From positions 1 through 41,244 of the forward strand of contig DUVY01000082.1 of NCBI GenBank assembly GCA_012840805.1: a stretch of 41,244 nucleotides of DNA, in the 5' to 3' direction. Numbering within the stretch: position 1 is the stretch's first letter; each line of letters opens with the position of its first letter. The notes below the pieces were generated by a model, which worked only from the letters and a program-made list of their open reading frames with translations, searched no databases and was not told where the DNA came from. Below are positions 8,121-15,763 of this stretch, in pieces. This DNA is from Clostridiales bacterium. Lineage in GTDB: Bacteria > Bacillota > Clostridia > Christensenellales > DUVY01. The position numbers and the translations under genes were made by a program.

Positions 8121-9164
8121 CTAATTATAATTTTTTAGATATTGTATCAATCTAAAGAACGCGTTATCGCATCCTTGTAAGATTATTTGTTCTCTATCCC
8201 CCTCAAAATTGTTTTCGAAAATATGTATGCCGTCTTTATCGCCTAACGCCAAATAACAAAGCCCTACATTTTGCCCTTCGGGCCCGGCAAAACCTGTGGT
8301 AGCCATTGCAATATCAGCGCCCGCTTTAATTAGCCCCGTCGCCATTTGGTAAGCGGTTTCGCTACTTACAATCCCGTTTTTTTCTAAAACGCTTTTGTCT
8401 ATCTCAAGTCTTGATAATTTTGATTTTTCAGCGTATGTTACCAAGCCCTCTATCAAAACTTTGCTAGCGCCCGGATTGCGCACAAGCTGCGAAACAATGC
8501 ATCCGCCCGTATATGATTCGGCGATAGAAATCTTTCGATTGGTTTGAAGCAAAATTTCAAAAGCGGCCTGACTTAATGTTACATCGCCTTCTGCATATAG
8601 ATATTTATCTAACTTTTCTTTGATGTTGTTAATGACATTTAAAACTTCTATCCCAGACATATTATCGGTATAGCCGATTATTATATCGCATAAAGAGCGA
8701 TTTTGGACATAATCAATATTTACTCTAGCCTTGGCTCTTGAAACATCTTTTATTAACTCTTTGCACATTTCAGCATTAACGCCATAAGTTCTTAACACAT
8801 GCTTATAACGATGAGTTATTGATTTGGAGATAAGGACAGGTAAAACCATATCTTCAAATAATTTTATCCCCTGCTCGTCCGTATCAATAAAGGCGATTTC
8901 GCAAGAATTATACGATGTATAAATATCCGACGGCGCCGCGCCCAAAACTTCTTTAACTTTTTTATCAGCGTTTAGAATAAGTATATATGAAGAAATTTTC
9001 CCCGCATATTTCAAAAAAATTAAAAAATCATCCTCAAAATATCTAGTATTTGTCGCGCTATTAACATCAATGCCATTATCGGATAATAATCCGACAAGTT
9101 TTGATATATGTTGTTCACAGTCATTTGCTTGACCGTATTGTAGCGCCAAAATTGATACTTTCAT
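8121..9164 (-). CDS. cinA: CinA-like protein: intact PncC (NMN amidohydrolase) domain, degenerate N-terminal domain
   Basis: 347 residues, against about 410 for a full CinA. The C-terminal domain (about residues 195-345) is a good PncC-type nicotinamide mononucleotide amidohydrolase: SIAESYTGGCI near 215, then VTYAEKSKLSRL, GIVSSETA and TTGFAGPEGQNVG. The N-terminal molybdopterin-binding-like domain (COG1058) is hard to recognise: the usual GTELLLG and GGLGPT motifs are absent. The linker region RYKHVLRTYGVNAE still matches the CinA hinge, so the domain looks eroded rather than replaced. It sits upstream of recA as in many Firmicutes. NAD salvage is the likely retained job. Confidence 0.85.
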   Translation of the reverse strand: MKVSILALQYGQANDCEQHISKLVGLLSDNGIDVNSATNTRYFEDDFLIFLKYAGKISSYILILNADKKVKEVLGAAPSDIYTSYNSCEIAFIDTDEQGIKLFEDMVLPVLISKSITHRYKHVLRTYGVNAEMCKELIKDVSRAKARVNIDYVQNRSLCDIIIGYTDNMSGIEVLNVINNIKEKLDKYLYAEGDVTLSQAAFEILLQTNRKISIAESYTGGCIVSQLVRNPGASKVLIEGLVTYAEKSKLSRLEIDKSVLEKNGIVSSETAYQMATGLIKAGADIAMATTGFAGPEGQNVGLCYLALGDKDGIHIFENNFEGDREQIILQGCDNAFFRLIQYLKNYN

Positions 9165-9206
9165 AGATACCTTGTTTTAAATATATGTTTTATACTATAT
9201 AAGTCT

Positions 9207-9235
9207 AGAATATAGCTTTTTATTGTTTTTGTAAA
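9207..9235 (-). promoter_or_regulatory. Candidate promoter for cinA-recA
   Basis: Minus-strand TTTACA (9235-9230), 17 bases, TATTCT (9212-9207). It lies in the 89-base gap after pgsA. The -10 match is moderate. No LexA-type palindrome overlaps it. Confidence 0.4.
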
Positions 9236-9253
9236 GAGATAAATTGACTTTTT

Positions 9254-9835
9254 TTAATCACGAATAACCGCGCGGCCTTTGACAAAATAATGGATTCCCG
9301 AAAAGATTGTCAATACCAAAGATATCAAAAACAGCGCAAAGCCTCCAATATACAAATATATGTAATTAAAATCAAAAAGACCGCCTAAGTCTCGCGCGCA
9401 CATAAACATAGGAATAGCTATTGTTTGCAAGGCTGTTTTTGCTTTTCCAAAAATATCTGCCGCCATTATATAATTTTTGGATGCGGCTAACATTCTGATA
9501 TTATTAACAATCAAGTCGCGAACTAATATGATTATTATTGCTACAGCGAGTATGATATTGAAGCCATAATCGGTTGGCGCTGCCAATAATATCAAAATCA
9601 AAGAAGAAGACACTAATATTTTATCGGCTATAGAATCCAAAAATTTTCCCAAATTTGTTATAAGATTATATTTTCTGGCGATATAACCGTCAAAAAAATC
9701 AGTTATCGCCGCCAAAATAAAAACCAATGTAGCATAAAGCCTTGAATAAGGAATAACCGAATCCAACAAAAACAAAGTTATTATCAAAGGCACAAGACAA
9801 ATTCTTAAGATAGACAGCCTATTGGGCAAGTTCAT
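9254..9835 (-). CDS. pgsA: CDP-diacylglycerol-glycerol-3-phosphate 3-phosphatidyltransferase
   Basis: 193 residues, a multi-pass membrane enzyme that makes phosphatidylglycerol phosphate from CDP-diacylglycerol and glycerol-3-phosphate. The CDP-alcohol phosphotransferase signature is complete: DFFDGYIAR, then eight residues, GKFLDSIAD, supplying the metal-binding aspartates. The MNLPNRLSILRI opening is typical of PgsA. The ATG overlaps the stop of rimO by 4 bases (ATGA), so the two are translationally coupled. The rimO-pgsA-cinA-recA order is a common Firmicutes block. Confidence 0.94.
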   Translation of the reverse strand: MNLPNRLSILRICLVPLIITLFLLDSVIPYSRLYATLVFILAAITDFFDGYIARKYNLITNLGKFLDSIADKILVSSSLILILLAAPTDYGFNIILAVAIIIILVRDLIVNNIRMLAASKNYIMAADIFGKAKTALQTIAIPMFMCARDLGGLFDFNYIYLYIGGFALFLISLVLTIFSGIHYFVKGRAVIRD

Positions 9836-11142
9836 TGCATTTCTCCTTTCAAATCATAAGTCAAAATATCTGTGATCTTTACATCATAAAAATTGCCTAT
9901 TTCGGCGTAATTACCGCTAAAATAAACTAAAGTATCTACTTCTGGAGCGTTATATTGAGTTCTTCCAAAAAACAGATTTTTGTCAAAATCTATACCCTCG
10001 TATAAAACTTTAAGAGTTTTATTGAGACGCTTCTTTTTATTATTTTCAACAACAATCTTTTGTTGAACGGCGGCGGCTTGTCTTAGGCGCGAGTTTTTAA
10101 TTTTGGATGGGATTTGATTAGGCATATTTGCCGCTGGCGTTCCTTCTTCGCGCGAATATGTAAAGAAACCTACATTGTCTAATTTAAACTCTTCCAAAAA
10201 AAACAATAATTTTTCAAATTGACTATCGCTTTCTTGAGGAAAACCCAAAATAAAAGAGCTTCTTATGCTGATATCCCCTGATTCGCGGATTTTATAAATA
10301 AGATTTTTTATACCGTCTTCGGTTATACGACGGTTCATTCTCTTTAAAATCATATTATCAATATGTTGTAAAGGTATATCCAAATAATCGCAAATCTTAG
10401 GTTGCGAAACTATCAAGTTAAGCAATCTTTCATTAATGGTTTCTGGATAACAATATAACAGCCTTATCCATTCTATCCCGTCTATTTTTGTAAGGTCAAA
10501 TAATAAATCAGTTATATCATAATCTTTATACAGGTCGCTGCCATACCTGCCTGTGTCTTGCGCGACTAAGATAAGTTCTTTTACTCCCATATCCGCAAGG
10601 TTTTTGGCTTCGTCCAATATCTTATCTTTGGTTCTCGAAGTATATTTTCCTCTTATGCTGGGGATTGAGCAAAATGTGCAATAATTATCGCATCCTTCGG
10701 CAATTTTTAAATAAGCGTAATGTAAAGGCGTGGTAAGCACCCTGTCAATTACATCATTATCTTTAGGAATATTGCTGTAATAAGTCTCGCCGTTGTATAG
10801 CCGCTTTATAACCTTAACAATCTCAGAATAATTAGAAGTACCCAAAAAAGCGTCAACTTCTGGCAATTCCTTTTTTAATTCGTCAAGATATTTTTGACTC
10901 AAACACCCGCTCACGATAATTTTGCGGCAATTATTTTGTTTTAAATCAATAGCATCCAAAATAGTATCTATTGATTCTTTTCGGGCTTTGTCTATAAACG
11001 CGCAAGTATTGATTATAATTATCTCAGCCGTATTCAAGTCATCGACAATTTCCAAATCCGAACCTTTCAAATAGCTGAGCATCTTTTCGGTATCCACTCT
11101 GTTTTTGTCGCATCCTAACGATATAATACCTAGTTTTTTCAT
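9832..11142 (-). CDS. rimO: Ribosomal protein S12 methylthiotransferase RimO
   Basis: 436 residues. An N-terminal UPF0004 domain (GIISLGCDKNRVDTE, with further cysteines in INTCAF and SGCLSQ) binds the auxiliary iron-sulfur cluster. The radical-SAM core has CDNYCTFC near residue 148-155. A C-terminal TRAM domain is last. RimO methylthiolates an aspartate of ribosomal protein S12. SLGCDKNRVD favours RimO over the tRNA enzyme MiaB, as does the neighbouring pgsA. It begins 9 bases after ftsK and overlaps pgsA by 4 bases. Confidence 0.94.
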   Translation of the reverse strand: MKKLGIISLGCDKNRVDTEKMLSYLKGSDLEIVDDLNTAEIIIINTCAFIDKARKESIDTILDAIDLKQNNCRKIIVSGCLSQKYLDELKKELPEVDAFLGTSNYSEIVKVIKRLYNGETYYSNIPKDNDVIDRVLTTPLHYAYLKIAEGCDNYCTFCSIPSIRGKYTSRTKDKILDEAKNLADMGVKELILVAQDTGRYGSDLYKDYDITDLLFDLTKIDGIEWIRLLYCYPETINERLLNLIVSQPKICDYLDIPLQHIDNMILKRMNRRITEDGIKNLIYKIRESGDISIRSSFILGFPQESDSQFEKLLFFLEEFKLDNVGFFTYSREEGTPAANMPNQIPSKIKNSRLRQAAAVQQKIVVENNKKKRLNKTLKVLYEGIDFDKNLFFGRTQYNAPEVDTLVYFSGNYAEIGNFYDVKITDILTYDLKGEMQ

Positions 11143-11151
11143 CTTTTTTTC

Positions 11152-14100
11152 TTACTCTCGCGGGTCAAATGGCTCGCCAAATTCTTCCTCAAATTGCTCG
11201 GGCGTAATCAAAACTTTTCGAGGTTTGTTAGTGCCATCAAAAGGTGTTATAATTTTTTTTAATTCTAATTGGTCCATTATTCTTGCCGCCTTGGCGTATC
11301 CGTATCTAAACCGTCTTTGTATTAATGTCGTTGACGCCTGTCCTAGCTCCAAAAACATCCGCACAATATTGGCAAGATTAGGATCGGGCTCGTCAACAAA
11401 ATTAGCGACCGTAACGCCGTTAGCGTCGGCGTCATTTTCTTTGAATATTAGTTCTTCTATTTCTTTATCAAAATCTGAAGGATTGTTTTCTCTAATAAAA
11501 TCAACCACATCATAAACTTCGTCATTGGTAACATATGCGCCCTGCACTCTAAAAGGCTCGGGCTTATCCACAGGCGCGTAAAGCATATCCCCTCTACCAA
11601 GCAGCCGTTCGGCGCCTCCTTGATCAAGAATTGTTTTTGAGTCCGCAAAAGATGTTACAGAAAACGCTATTCTTGACGGTAAGTTAGCCTTAATAGTACC
11701 CGTAATTACATCAACAGAGGGGCGCTGTGTCGCTAAAACAAGATGAATCCCTGCCGCTCGGGACTTTTGCGCTATAACTCTAATTTTGTCCTCAAAATCT
11801 CTTTTCGCCTGCGCCATCAAATCGGCAAGCTCATCTACTACTATCACAACAAAGGGCAACTTTTCTACATCGCCATTTTTTACAATGGATAAATTATTAA
11901 AATCGTGAATATCTCTGACCTTATAAGAAACAAACAATTCAAATCTTTTTTCAGCTTCGTCTATCGCCCATTCAAAAGCGTTAAGCGCATGGTCAGGCTC
12001 GGTTATAGGGTTTTCGGTCAACATATGAGGCAATCCTCTATAACTTGTAAACTCAACTCTTTTTGGGTCTATAAGAATAAACCTTAAATCCTGGGGAGAA
12101 GATTTGAATATTAAGCTGGTAATCAAGGCGTTAAGACAAGACGATTTTCCCGAATTAGTCGCCCCGGCTACCAGCAAATGCGGCATGTTTATTAAATCGG
12201 TTACGATATTTTTTCCCGCTATATCTTTGCCCAGAGCAAAACAAAGCGGCGATGAATGGTTGATAAATTCTCTAGATTCAATGATTCCCCTTAACGAAAC
12301 CACATCTATGGTATTATTAGGTATTTCTATGCCTACAGCCTGCTTACCCGGTATCGGCGTTTCTATACGCACTTTGCCGTTGGAAGCCATAGTATAAGCT
12401 ATGTCGTCCGCTTTATCGGCAATCTTTTTGACAGAGATTCCTGGCGGCATTTGAAGTTCGTATCTTGTAACGGCAGGTCCTTTGGTAACGCCTATTACTT
12501 TTGCCGGTGTCTTAAAATTATCCAAAACTTGCTCTAGGATCGCTATATTCTCGTTTATATCATCATCTATTTCGCCGGTATATGTTGAATTGTTTTGCAA
12601 AAGGTCAATTGGCGGTTTGAGATATTTTTTATATAAGGATTTCGGCTTAGCGCTCTTAGGCGGCGTGTGTGGATTATCGGCGTATAAAATATCTTCTACC
12701 TTAATTTGCTCTTCATCGGAAATCGCCGTTTTTTTGGTTGTTATAGACTCTACTTCGTTGATTTTTTTGTCAATATCCGAAGATTGTTTTGGAGGATTGA
12801 TTGTAAGATAAAGCGAATCCTCATAAGGTTGTTCAGAAGACTTCAATGATTGATTTAAGTTTTGTTCGCTCAAAAATCTCAAAGGTTCAACCTTTACTTC
12901 CTCGGACTTATTGTCGTCTTGGTCTTTGGGCGGGGTAGGAATTTTTTGCATTGAGGCCTGTGTTTGATCGGTATAAATCTGAGGCTCGTTATAAATTTGG
13001 TTTTTTGAGCCTCTCTTTAATATTTCCTTAAACTCTTTAATAACGCTATCTTCAGCCTTAGTGGCTTTGCTTTCTCTAATTTTTTGGCTAACTAATTCGG
13101 CGTCAATAATGTTAGGAATTTTGGGCGCGGTTTGCGATTGATTTGGAATATTATCTTTCAATTCTTTGCTCAATCTCGCTTCTAATATTTCTTTACTTCT
13201 TTTTTCAGCGTCAATCACATTAGCCGCTACTATTTTTTTGGGCGGCGGCACAAAATCGGCTTTGTCTTTATGAACTATTTTTTCTGGTTTTGGTTCTGTA
13301 TAAATACTTGTTTTAATAGGGTCTGATTTTATATCAGAAGACTCAAAAAAAGACGCAGAAGACGAAGCGTAATCAGCCCTAAAAGTATTTATAGCGCCTT
13401 TAAATGACTGTAGCTTTTTATCTATTCCAAAATCGCCGTATTTCTTTTTGTTTTCTTCCAAAGCCGAATAGTAATCATGGCTTAAGTTGTATATTTTTTG
13501 GATGCCTTTTTTGTCGCCTCTTTCAAAAGCGCTTGCTTTTTTGTCGCTCTTTATAATGTTTGAAACAAACAACGTGTTAGTCTTTTTCTCTCCAAGTTGT
13601 TTTTTAAATTCTCTTTGACTATTTGCTATAATATTTTTCGTTTTAGTATGACGCTTGATTTTTTCAAAATCAATAAATGTTACTCCAAAGATTACAAATA
13701 AAACCGAAAACAAAATGTAGCTTCCAATGAGCTTCAAAACCATATATATGGGATATACGACAACGCCCAAAATTATTCCGCCAAAAGTAATCGAAGAATC
13801 ATAACATTTAGAGATATAACTAGCAAAAGATACATCCGCGGCCAAAAATCGCGCGGACGAGATAAGATGTAAAATCAAAAGGGCGCAAAAAAACATGCCC
13901 GATACAGAAAAAGTTTTTTTCAAAGAAACTTGAACGGTATAGCCTTTAAAAAGAATCAATCCCAAAGAAAACAGAGTCACAAATAAGGCGTAATGAGAAT
14001 AACCAAACACGCCCATTATAAAATTTTTGACCGCTTTTGCGCCAATTGGCGCCAAAAAAGCGTCAAAAACCGTAAAAATTAAAATGACTACTGACAAAAT

Positions 14101-14160
14101 CATCAGAGCCAATCCGTTAATTTCGCTTCCTTTGTTTGAATATCTGTTTTCTTTTTTCAA
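11152..14160 (-). CDS. ftsK: DNA translocase FtsK/SpoIIIE
   Basis: 1002 residues. Several N-terminal membrane helices (about residues 10-165) anchor it at the division or sporulation septum. A long polar linker (about 180-510) follows, then the RecA-like motor with Walker A GATNSGKSS near residue 670, Walker B VIVVDELADLM, and ATQRPSVDVITG. The C-terminal gamma winged helix recognises oriented chromosomal sequences. The linker makes it longer than B. subtilis SpoIIIE. The start is TTG with AGGAG upstream. Whether it serves vegetative division, spore chromosome packing or both cannot be decided here. Confidence 0.95.
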   Translation of the reverse strand: MKKENRYSNKGSEINGLALMILSVVILIFTVFDAFLAPIGAKAVKNFIMGVFGYSHYALFVTLFSLGLILFKGYTVQVSLKKTFSVSGMFFCALLILHLISSARFLAADVSFASYISKCYDSSITFGGIILGVVVYPIYMVLKLIGSYILFSVLFVIFGVTFIDFEKIKRHTKTKNIIANSQREFKKQLGEKKTNTLFVSNIIKSDKKASAFERGDKKGIQKIYNLSHDYYSALEENKKKYGDFGIDKKLQSFKGAINTFRADYASSSASFFESSDIKSDPIKTSIYTEPKPEKIVHKDKADFVPPPKKIVAANVIDAEKRSKEILEARLSKELKDNIPNQSQTAPKIPNIIDAELVSQKIRESKATKAEDSVIKEFKEILKRGSKNQIYNEPQIYTDQTQASMQKIPTPPKDQDDNKSEEVKVEPLRFLSEQNLNQSLKSSEQPYEDSLYLTINPPKQSSDIDKKINEVESITTKKTAISDEEQIKVEDILYADNPHTPPKSAKPKSLYKKYLKPPIDLLQNNSTYTGEIDDDINENIAILEQVLDNFKTPAKVIGVTKGPAVTRYELQMPPGISVKKIADKADDIAYTMASNGKVRIETPIPGKQAVGIEIPNNTIDVVSLRGIIESREFINHSSPLCFALGKDIAGKNIVTDLINMPHLLVAGATNSGKSSCLNALITSLIFKSSPQDLRFILIDPKRVEFTSYRGLPHMLTENPITEPDHALNAFEWAIDEAEKRFELFVSYKVRDIHDFNNLSIVKNGDVEKLPFVVIVVDELADLMAQAKRDFEDKIRVIAQKSRAAGIHLVLATQRPSVDVITGTIKANLPSRIAFSVTSFADSKTILDQGGAERLLGRGDMLYAPVDKPEPFRVQGAYVTNDEVYDVVDFIRENNPSDFDKEIEELIFKENDADANGVTVANFVDEPDPNLANIVRMFLELGQASTTLIQRRFRYGYAKAARIMDQLELKKIITPFDGTNKPRKVLITPEQFEEEFGEPFDPRE

Positions 14161-14210
14161 AAAAAGACTCCTGGCAAAAACCCTAAGATCAATGAAATTG
14201 CTTTTTGATA

Positions 14211-14239
14211 ATTATACCATAATACGATTTAATAGACAA
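14211..14239 (-). promoter_or_regulatory. Promoter of ftsK-rimO-pgsA
   Basis: Minus-strand TTGTCT (14239-14234), 17 bases, TATAAT (14216-14211). The predicted start near 14204 is about 43 bases before the TTG start codon. Confidence 0.65.
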
Positions 14240-14277
14240 TGGATAAAAATCTTAAGCGTTACTAAGTTATCGACAAT

Positions 14278-15006
14278 TTACAAAACATTATTCAATGATT
14301 TTAGCGAACACCCGACAAGCTCGCAAAACACATTCGCTATAAAACACAACAATTTTTTGGACGCTGTTGAGTCTATTTTTATGGTTGACAATCTTTCATA
14401 ATCCGAATTATCTATAAATTTTAGGTTATTGATTAAACTAAGCTGTATCGGTGAACCATCAATATCCTTACATAATGGGCACAGCAACCCCCCTCTTAAC
14501 GCTGAGAAATACGGTCTTGAAACGCTAGCGCGGCAAGACGAACACTTGGTAAAATTCATTTTATACCCTATTAACGCTAAAGTATCTATAATAAATTTGG
14601 CTGTAATCACATTTTCATTAGTCGTTTCGTAAGTAAGTTCTTTTAAAGCTTTAAGGCTTTGCAAAAACAGCTTTTCATTGGGTTGCCCTTCAATCGTGGC
14701 GTAATCAATAACCTCTAAAACGACACAACCTGCAAAAAATCTTTCTGTTTGATACGCCAAATCATAAAAAGATTCGGTCAGCGTGCAATTGGTTGTTATA
14801 TAATTATTTCCGCGTTCAGACAAAATAAACTCGCCAAAACAAAAAGGTTGCGCCGCCATTTTCATCTTTGCTTTGGGTTTTTTGACGCCTCTAAAGATAG
14901 CGCTTAATTTTCCTCTTTGCAAAGTAAAAAGGACGACAATTTTGTCGTTATCCTTATAATCTTTGGCGTTTAAAACCAAACCCGTTACTTTTATATTATC
15001 TTCCAT
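14278..15006 (-). CDS. recO: DNA repair protein RecO
   Basis: 242 residues. An N-terminal OB fold opens with VTGLVLNAKDYKDNDKIVVLFT. A helical domain follows, with a zinc site made by CSSC (about residues 158-161) and CPLC (about 176-179). RecO loads RecA with RecF/RecR on SSB-coated DNA. The start ATG has no Shine-Dalgarno sequence, and a TGATATAAT extended -10 lies so close that the predicted transcript begins at the ATG itself. It is head-to-head with the YqzL-family gene; in Bacillus yqzL is instead just upstream of recO in the same direction. Confidence 0.95.
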   Translation of the reverse strand: MEDNIKVTGLVLNAKDYKDNDKIVVLFTLQRGKLSAIFRGVKKPKAKMKMAAQPFCFGEFILSERGNNYITTNCTLTESFYDLAYQTERFFAGCVVLEVIDYATIEGQPNEKLFLQSLKALKELTYETTNENVITAKFIIDTLALIGYKMNFTKCSSCRASVSRPYFSALRGGLLCPLCKDIDGSPIQLSLINNLKFIDNSDYERLSTIKIDSTASKKLLCFIANVFCELVGCSLKSLNNVL

Positions 15007-15012
15007 AATTAA

Positions 15013-15041
15013 ATTATATCAAAAAAAATTTTTTGGGTCAT
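15013..15041 (-). promoter_or_regulatory. Promoter of recO, predicted to give a leaderless mRNA
   Basis: Minus-strand ATGACC (15041-15036), 17 bases, TATAAT (15018-15013), with a TG extended -10 element at 15021-15020. Counting the usual 6 bases after the hexamer puts +1 at 15006, the A of the recO ATG. Confidence 0.6.
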
Positions 15042-15075
15042 TAGATGTCTCTCATTGTCTGTTATACATAATTTA

Positions 15076-15104
15076 TTGATTTTTGAACATACTACAACTA
15101 TAAA
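15076..15104 (+). promoter_or_regulatory. Candidate promoter of the YqzL-family gene
   Basis: TTGATT (15076-15081), 17 bases, TATAAA (15099-15104). The predicted start at about 15111 would put GGAGG at the very 5' end of the mRNA, 12 bases before the ATG. That is unusually short but not impossible. Confidence 0.35.
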
Positions 15105-15122
15105 AAAATAGGAGGTTTACAT

Positions 15123-15266
15123 ATGTTTTTTGGAGACGATCTTTCAGGCTTGTCGTGGAAATTATTTTCCGCGACAGGAGAAATAGGATATTATATGTTA
15201 TATAAACGCCTAAATGAATTAGACGATGAAGTTAATCCTCCTGTTAATAGAGACAAGTTTGATTAG
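15123..15266 (+). CDS. yqzL: YqzL-family small protein
   Basis: This is a 47-codon gene. AGGAGG lies 7 bases before the ATG and a hairpin follows the TAG stop. The core LSWKLFSATGEIGYYMLYKR matches what I recall of the YqzL family (WK-F-x-x-TG followed by Y-x-L-[YF]-K), small Firmicutes proteins of unknown function. Location supports this: in Bacillus the order is era-yqzL-recO, and here it is directly divergent from recO. No membrane segment is present, and the C-terminal half is acidic. Function is unknown; the association with recO is synteny only. Confidence 0.8.
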   Translation: MFFGDDLSGLSWKLFSATGEIGYYMLYKRLNELDDEVNPPVNRDKFD

Positions 15267-15280
15267 ATTAATACAAGATT

Positions 15281-15309
15281 ACAGACCTTAAGAATTTTTT
15301 AAGGTCTGT
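15281..15309. terminator. Bidirectional terminator shared by yqzL and the dUTPase-like gene
   Basis: ACAGACCTTAA (15281-15291) pairs with TTAAGGTCTGT (15299-15309) around a 7-base loop. The right arm includes the last codons and stop of the minus-strand dUTPase-like gene, so coding and termination signals overlap. Confidence 0.75.
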
Positions 15310-15658
15310 AGTCTTTTTGGCTGGAGTTTCCGACTTGTCTATTTAGATTTTCTTTATTTTTATCTAGATATATTTGATATAGTTCTTCAGCGGTCATGCC
15401 CGCATGAAGACACATGCTTACAAAAAAATGCAACACATCCACAAGTTCTTCTTTTAAAGCCTGCCTATCAATCGCCTTAGGATTTTTCCACCATTTAAAA
15501 TTAACTTCGTCCAGTATCTCGCTTAATTCAGATATAAGCGCCAATATATTTTTTTGAATCCAGACTTCAGAATTATATTTATTGCACAAGTTATGGTTAT
15601 TTATAATAAAATTATTTAGCTTTTCTTGCATCTCAAAAATGTGATCAAGTTTATCCAT
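15299..15658 (-). CDS. Dimeric dUTPase-like all-alpha NTP pyrophosphatase
   Basis: 119 residues, all helical. ALISELSEILDEVNFKWWKN followed by KEELVDVLHFFVSMCL gives the E-x2-E and E-x2-D type metal-binding helices of the MazG/dimeric dUTPase superfamily. The WW pair and the GMTAEELYQIYLDKNKEN tail fit the short dUTPase-like branch common in Firmicutes and their phages. It would hydrolyse dUTP (or a related nucleotide) to the monophosphate, keeping uracil out of DNA. AGGAG precedes the ATG. The substrate is inferred from family resemblance only. Confidence 0.82.
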   Translation of the reverse strand: MDKLDHIFEMQEKLNNFIINNHNLCNKYNSEVWIQKNILALISELSEILDEVNFKWWKNPKAIDRQALKEELVDVLHFFVSMCLHAGMTAEELYQIYLDKNKENLNRQVGNSSQKDYRP

Positions 15659-15711
15659 AAAAATCTCCTTTTGTATCCTATACTAATAATTATAATAACA
15701 TAGCAATAAAG

Positions 15712-15739
15712 AAAAGCCATAGCAACTACTATGGCTTTT
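15712..15739 (-). terminator. Terminator after the M16 peptidase gene
   Basis: AAAAGCCATAG (15712-15722) pairs with CTATGGCTTTT (15729-15739) around a 6-base loop, 25 bases past the peptidase stop. On the minus strand it is followed by TTTTCTTT. Confidence 0.75.
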
Positions 15740-15763
15740 TAAAAAATTAATAAATAAAAATCA

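Noticed and set aside
8092-9253. LexA/DinR box for recA
   Set aside because: Looked for GAAC-N4-GTTC in the gaps before recA and before the CinA-like gene; none found. A box within coding sequence further upstream was not excluded.
11105-11515. 136-codon open frame on the plus strand
   Set aside because: It lies antisense to the 3' end of ftsK and the 5' end of rimO, both certain genes, and the Ser/Asn-rich product resembles nothing known.
14027-14401. 124-codon plus-strand frame across the recO/ftsK junction
   Set aside because: Antisense to both genes and to the ftsK promoter; no Shine-Dalgarno.
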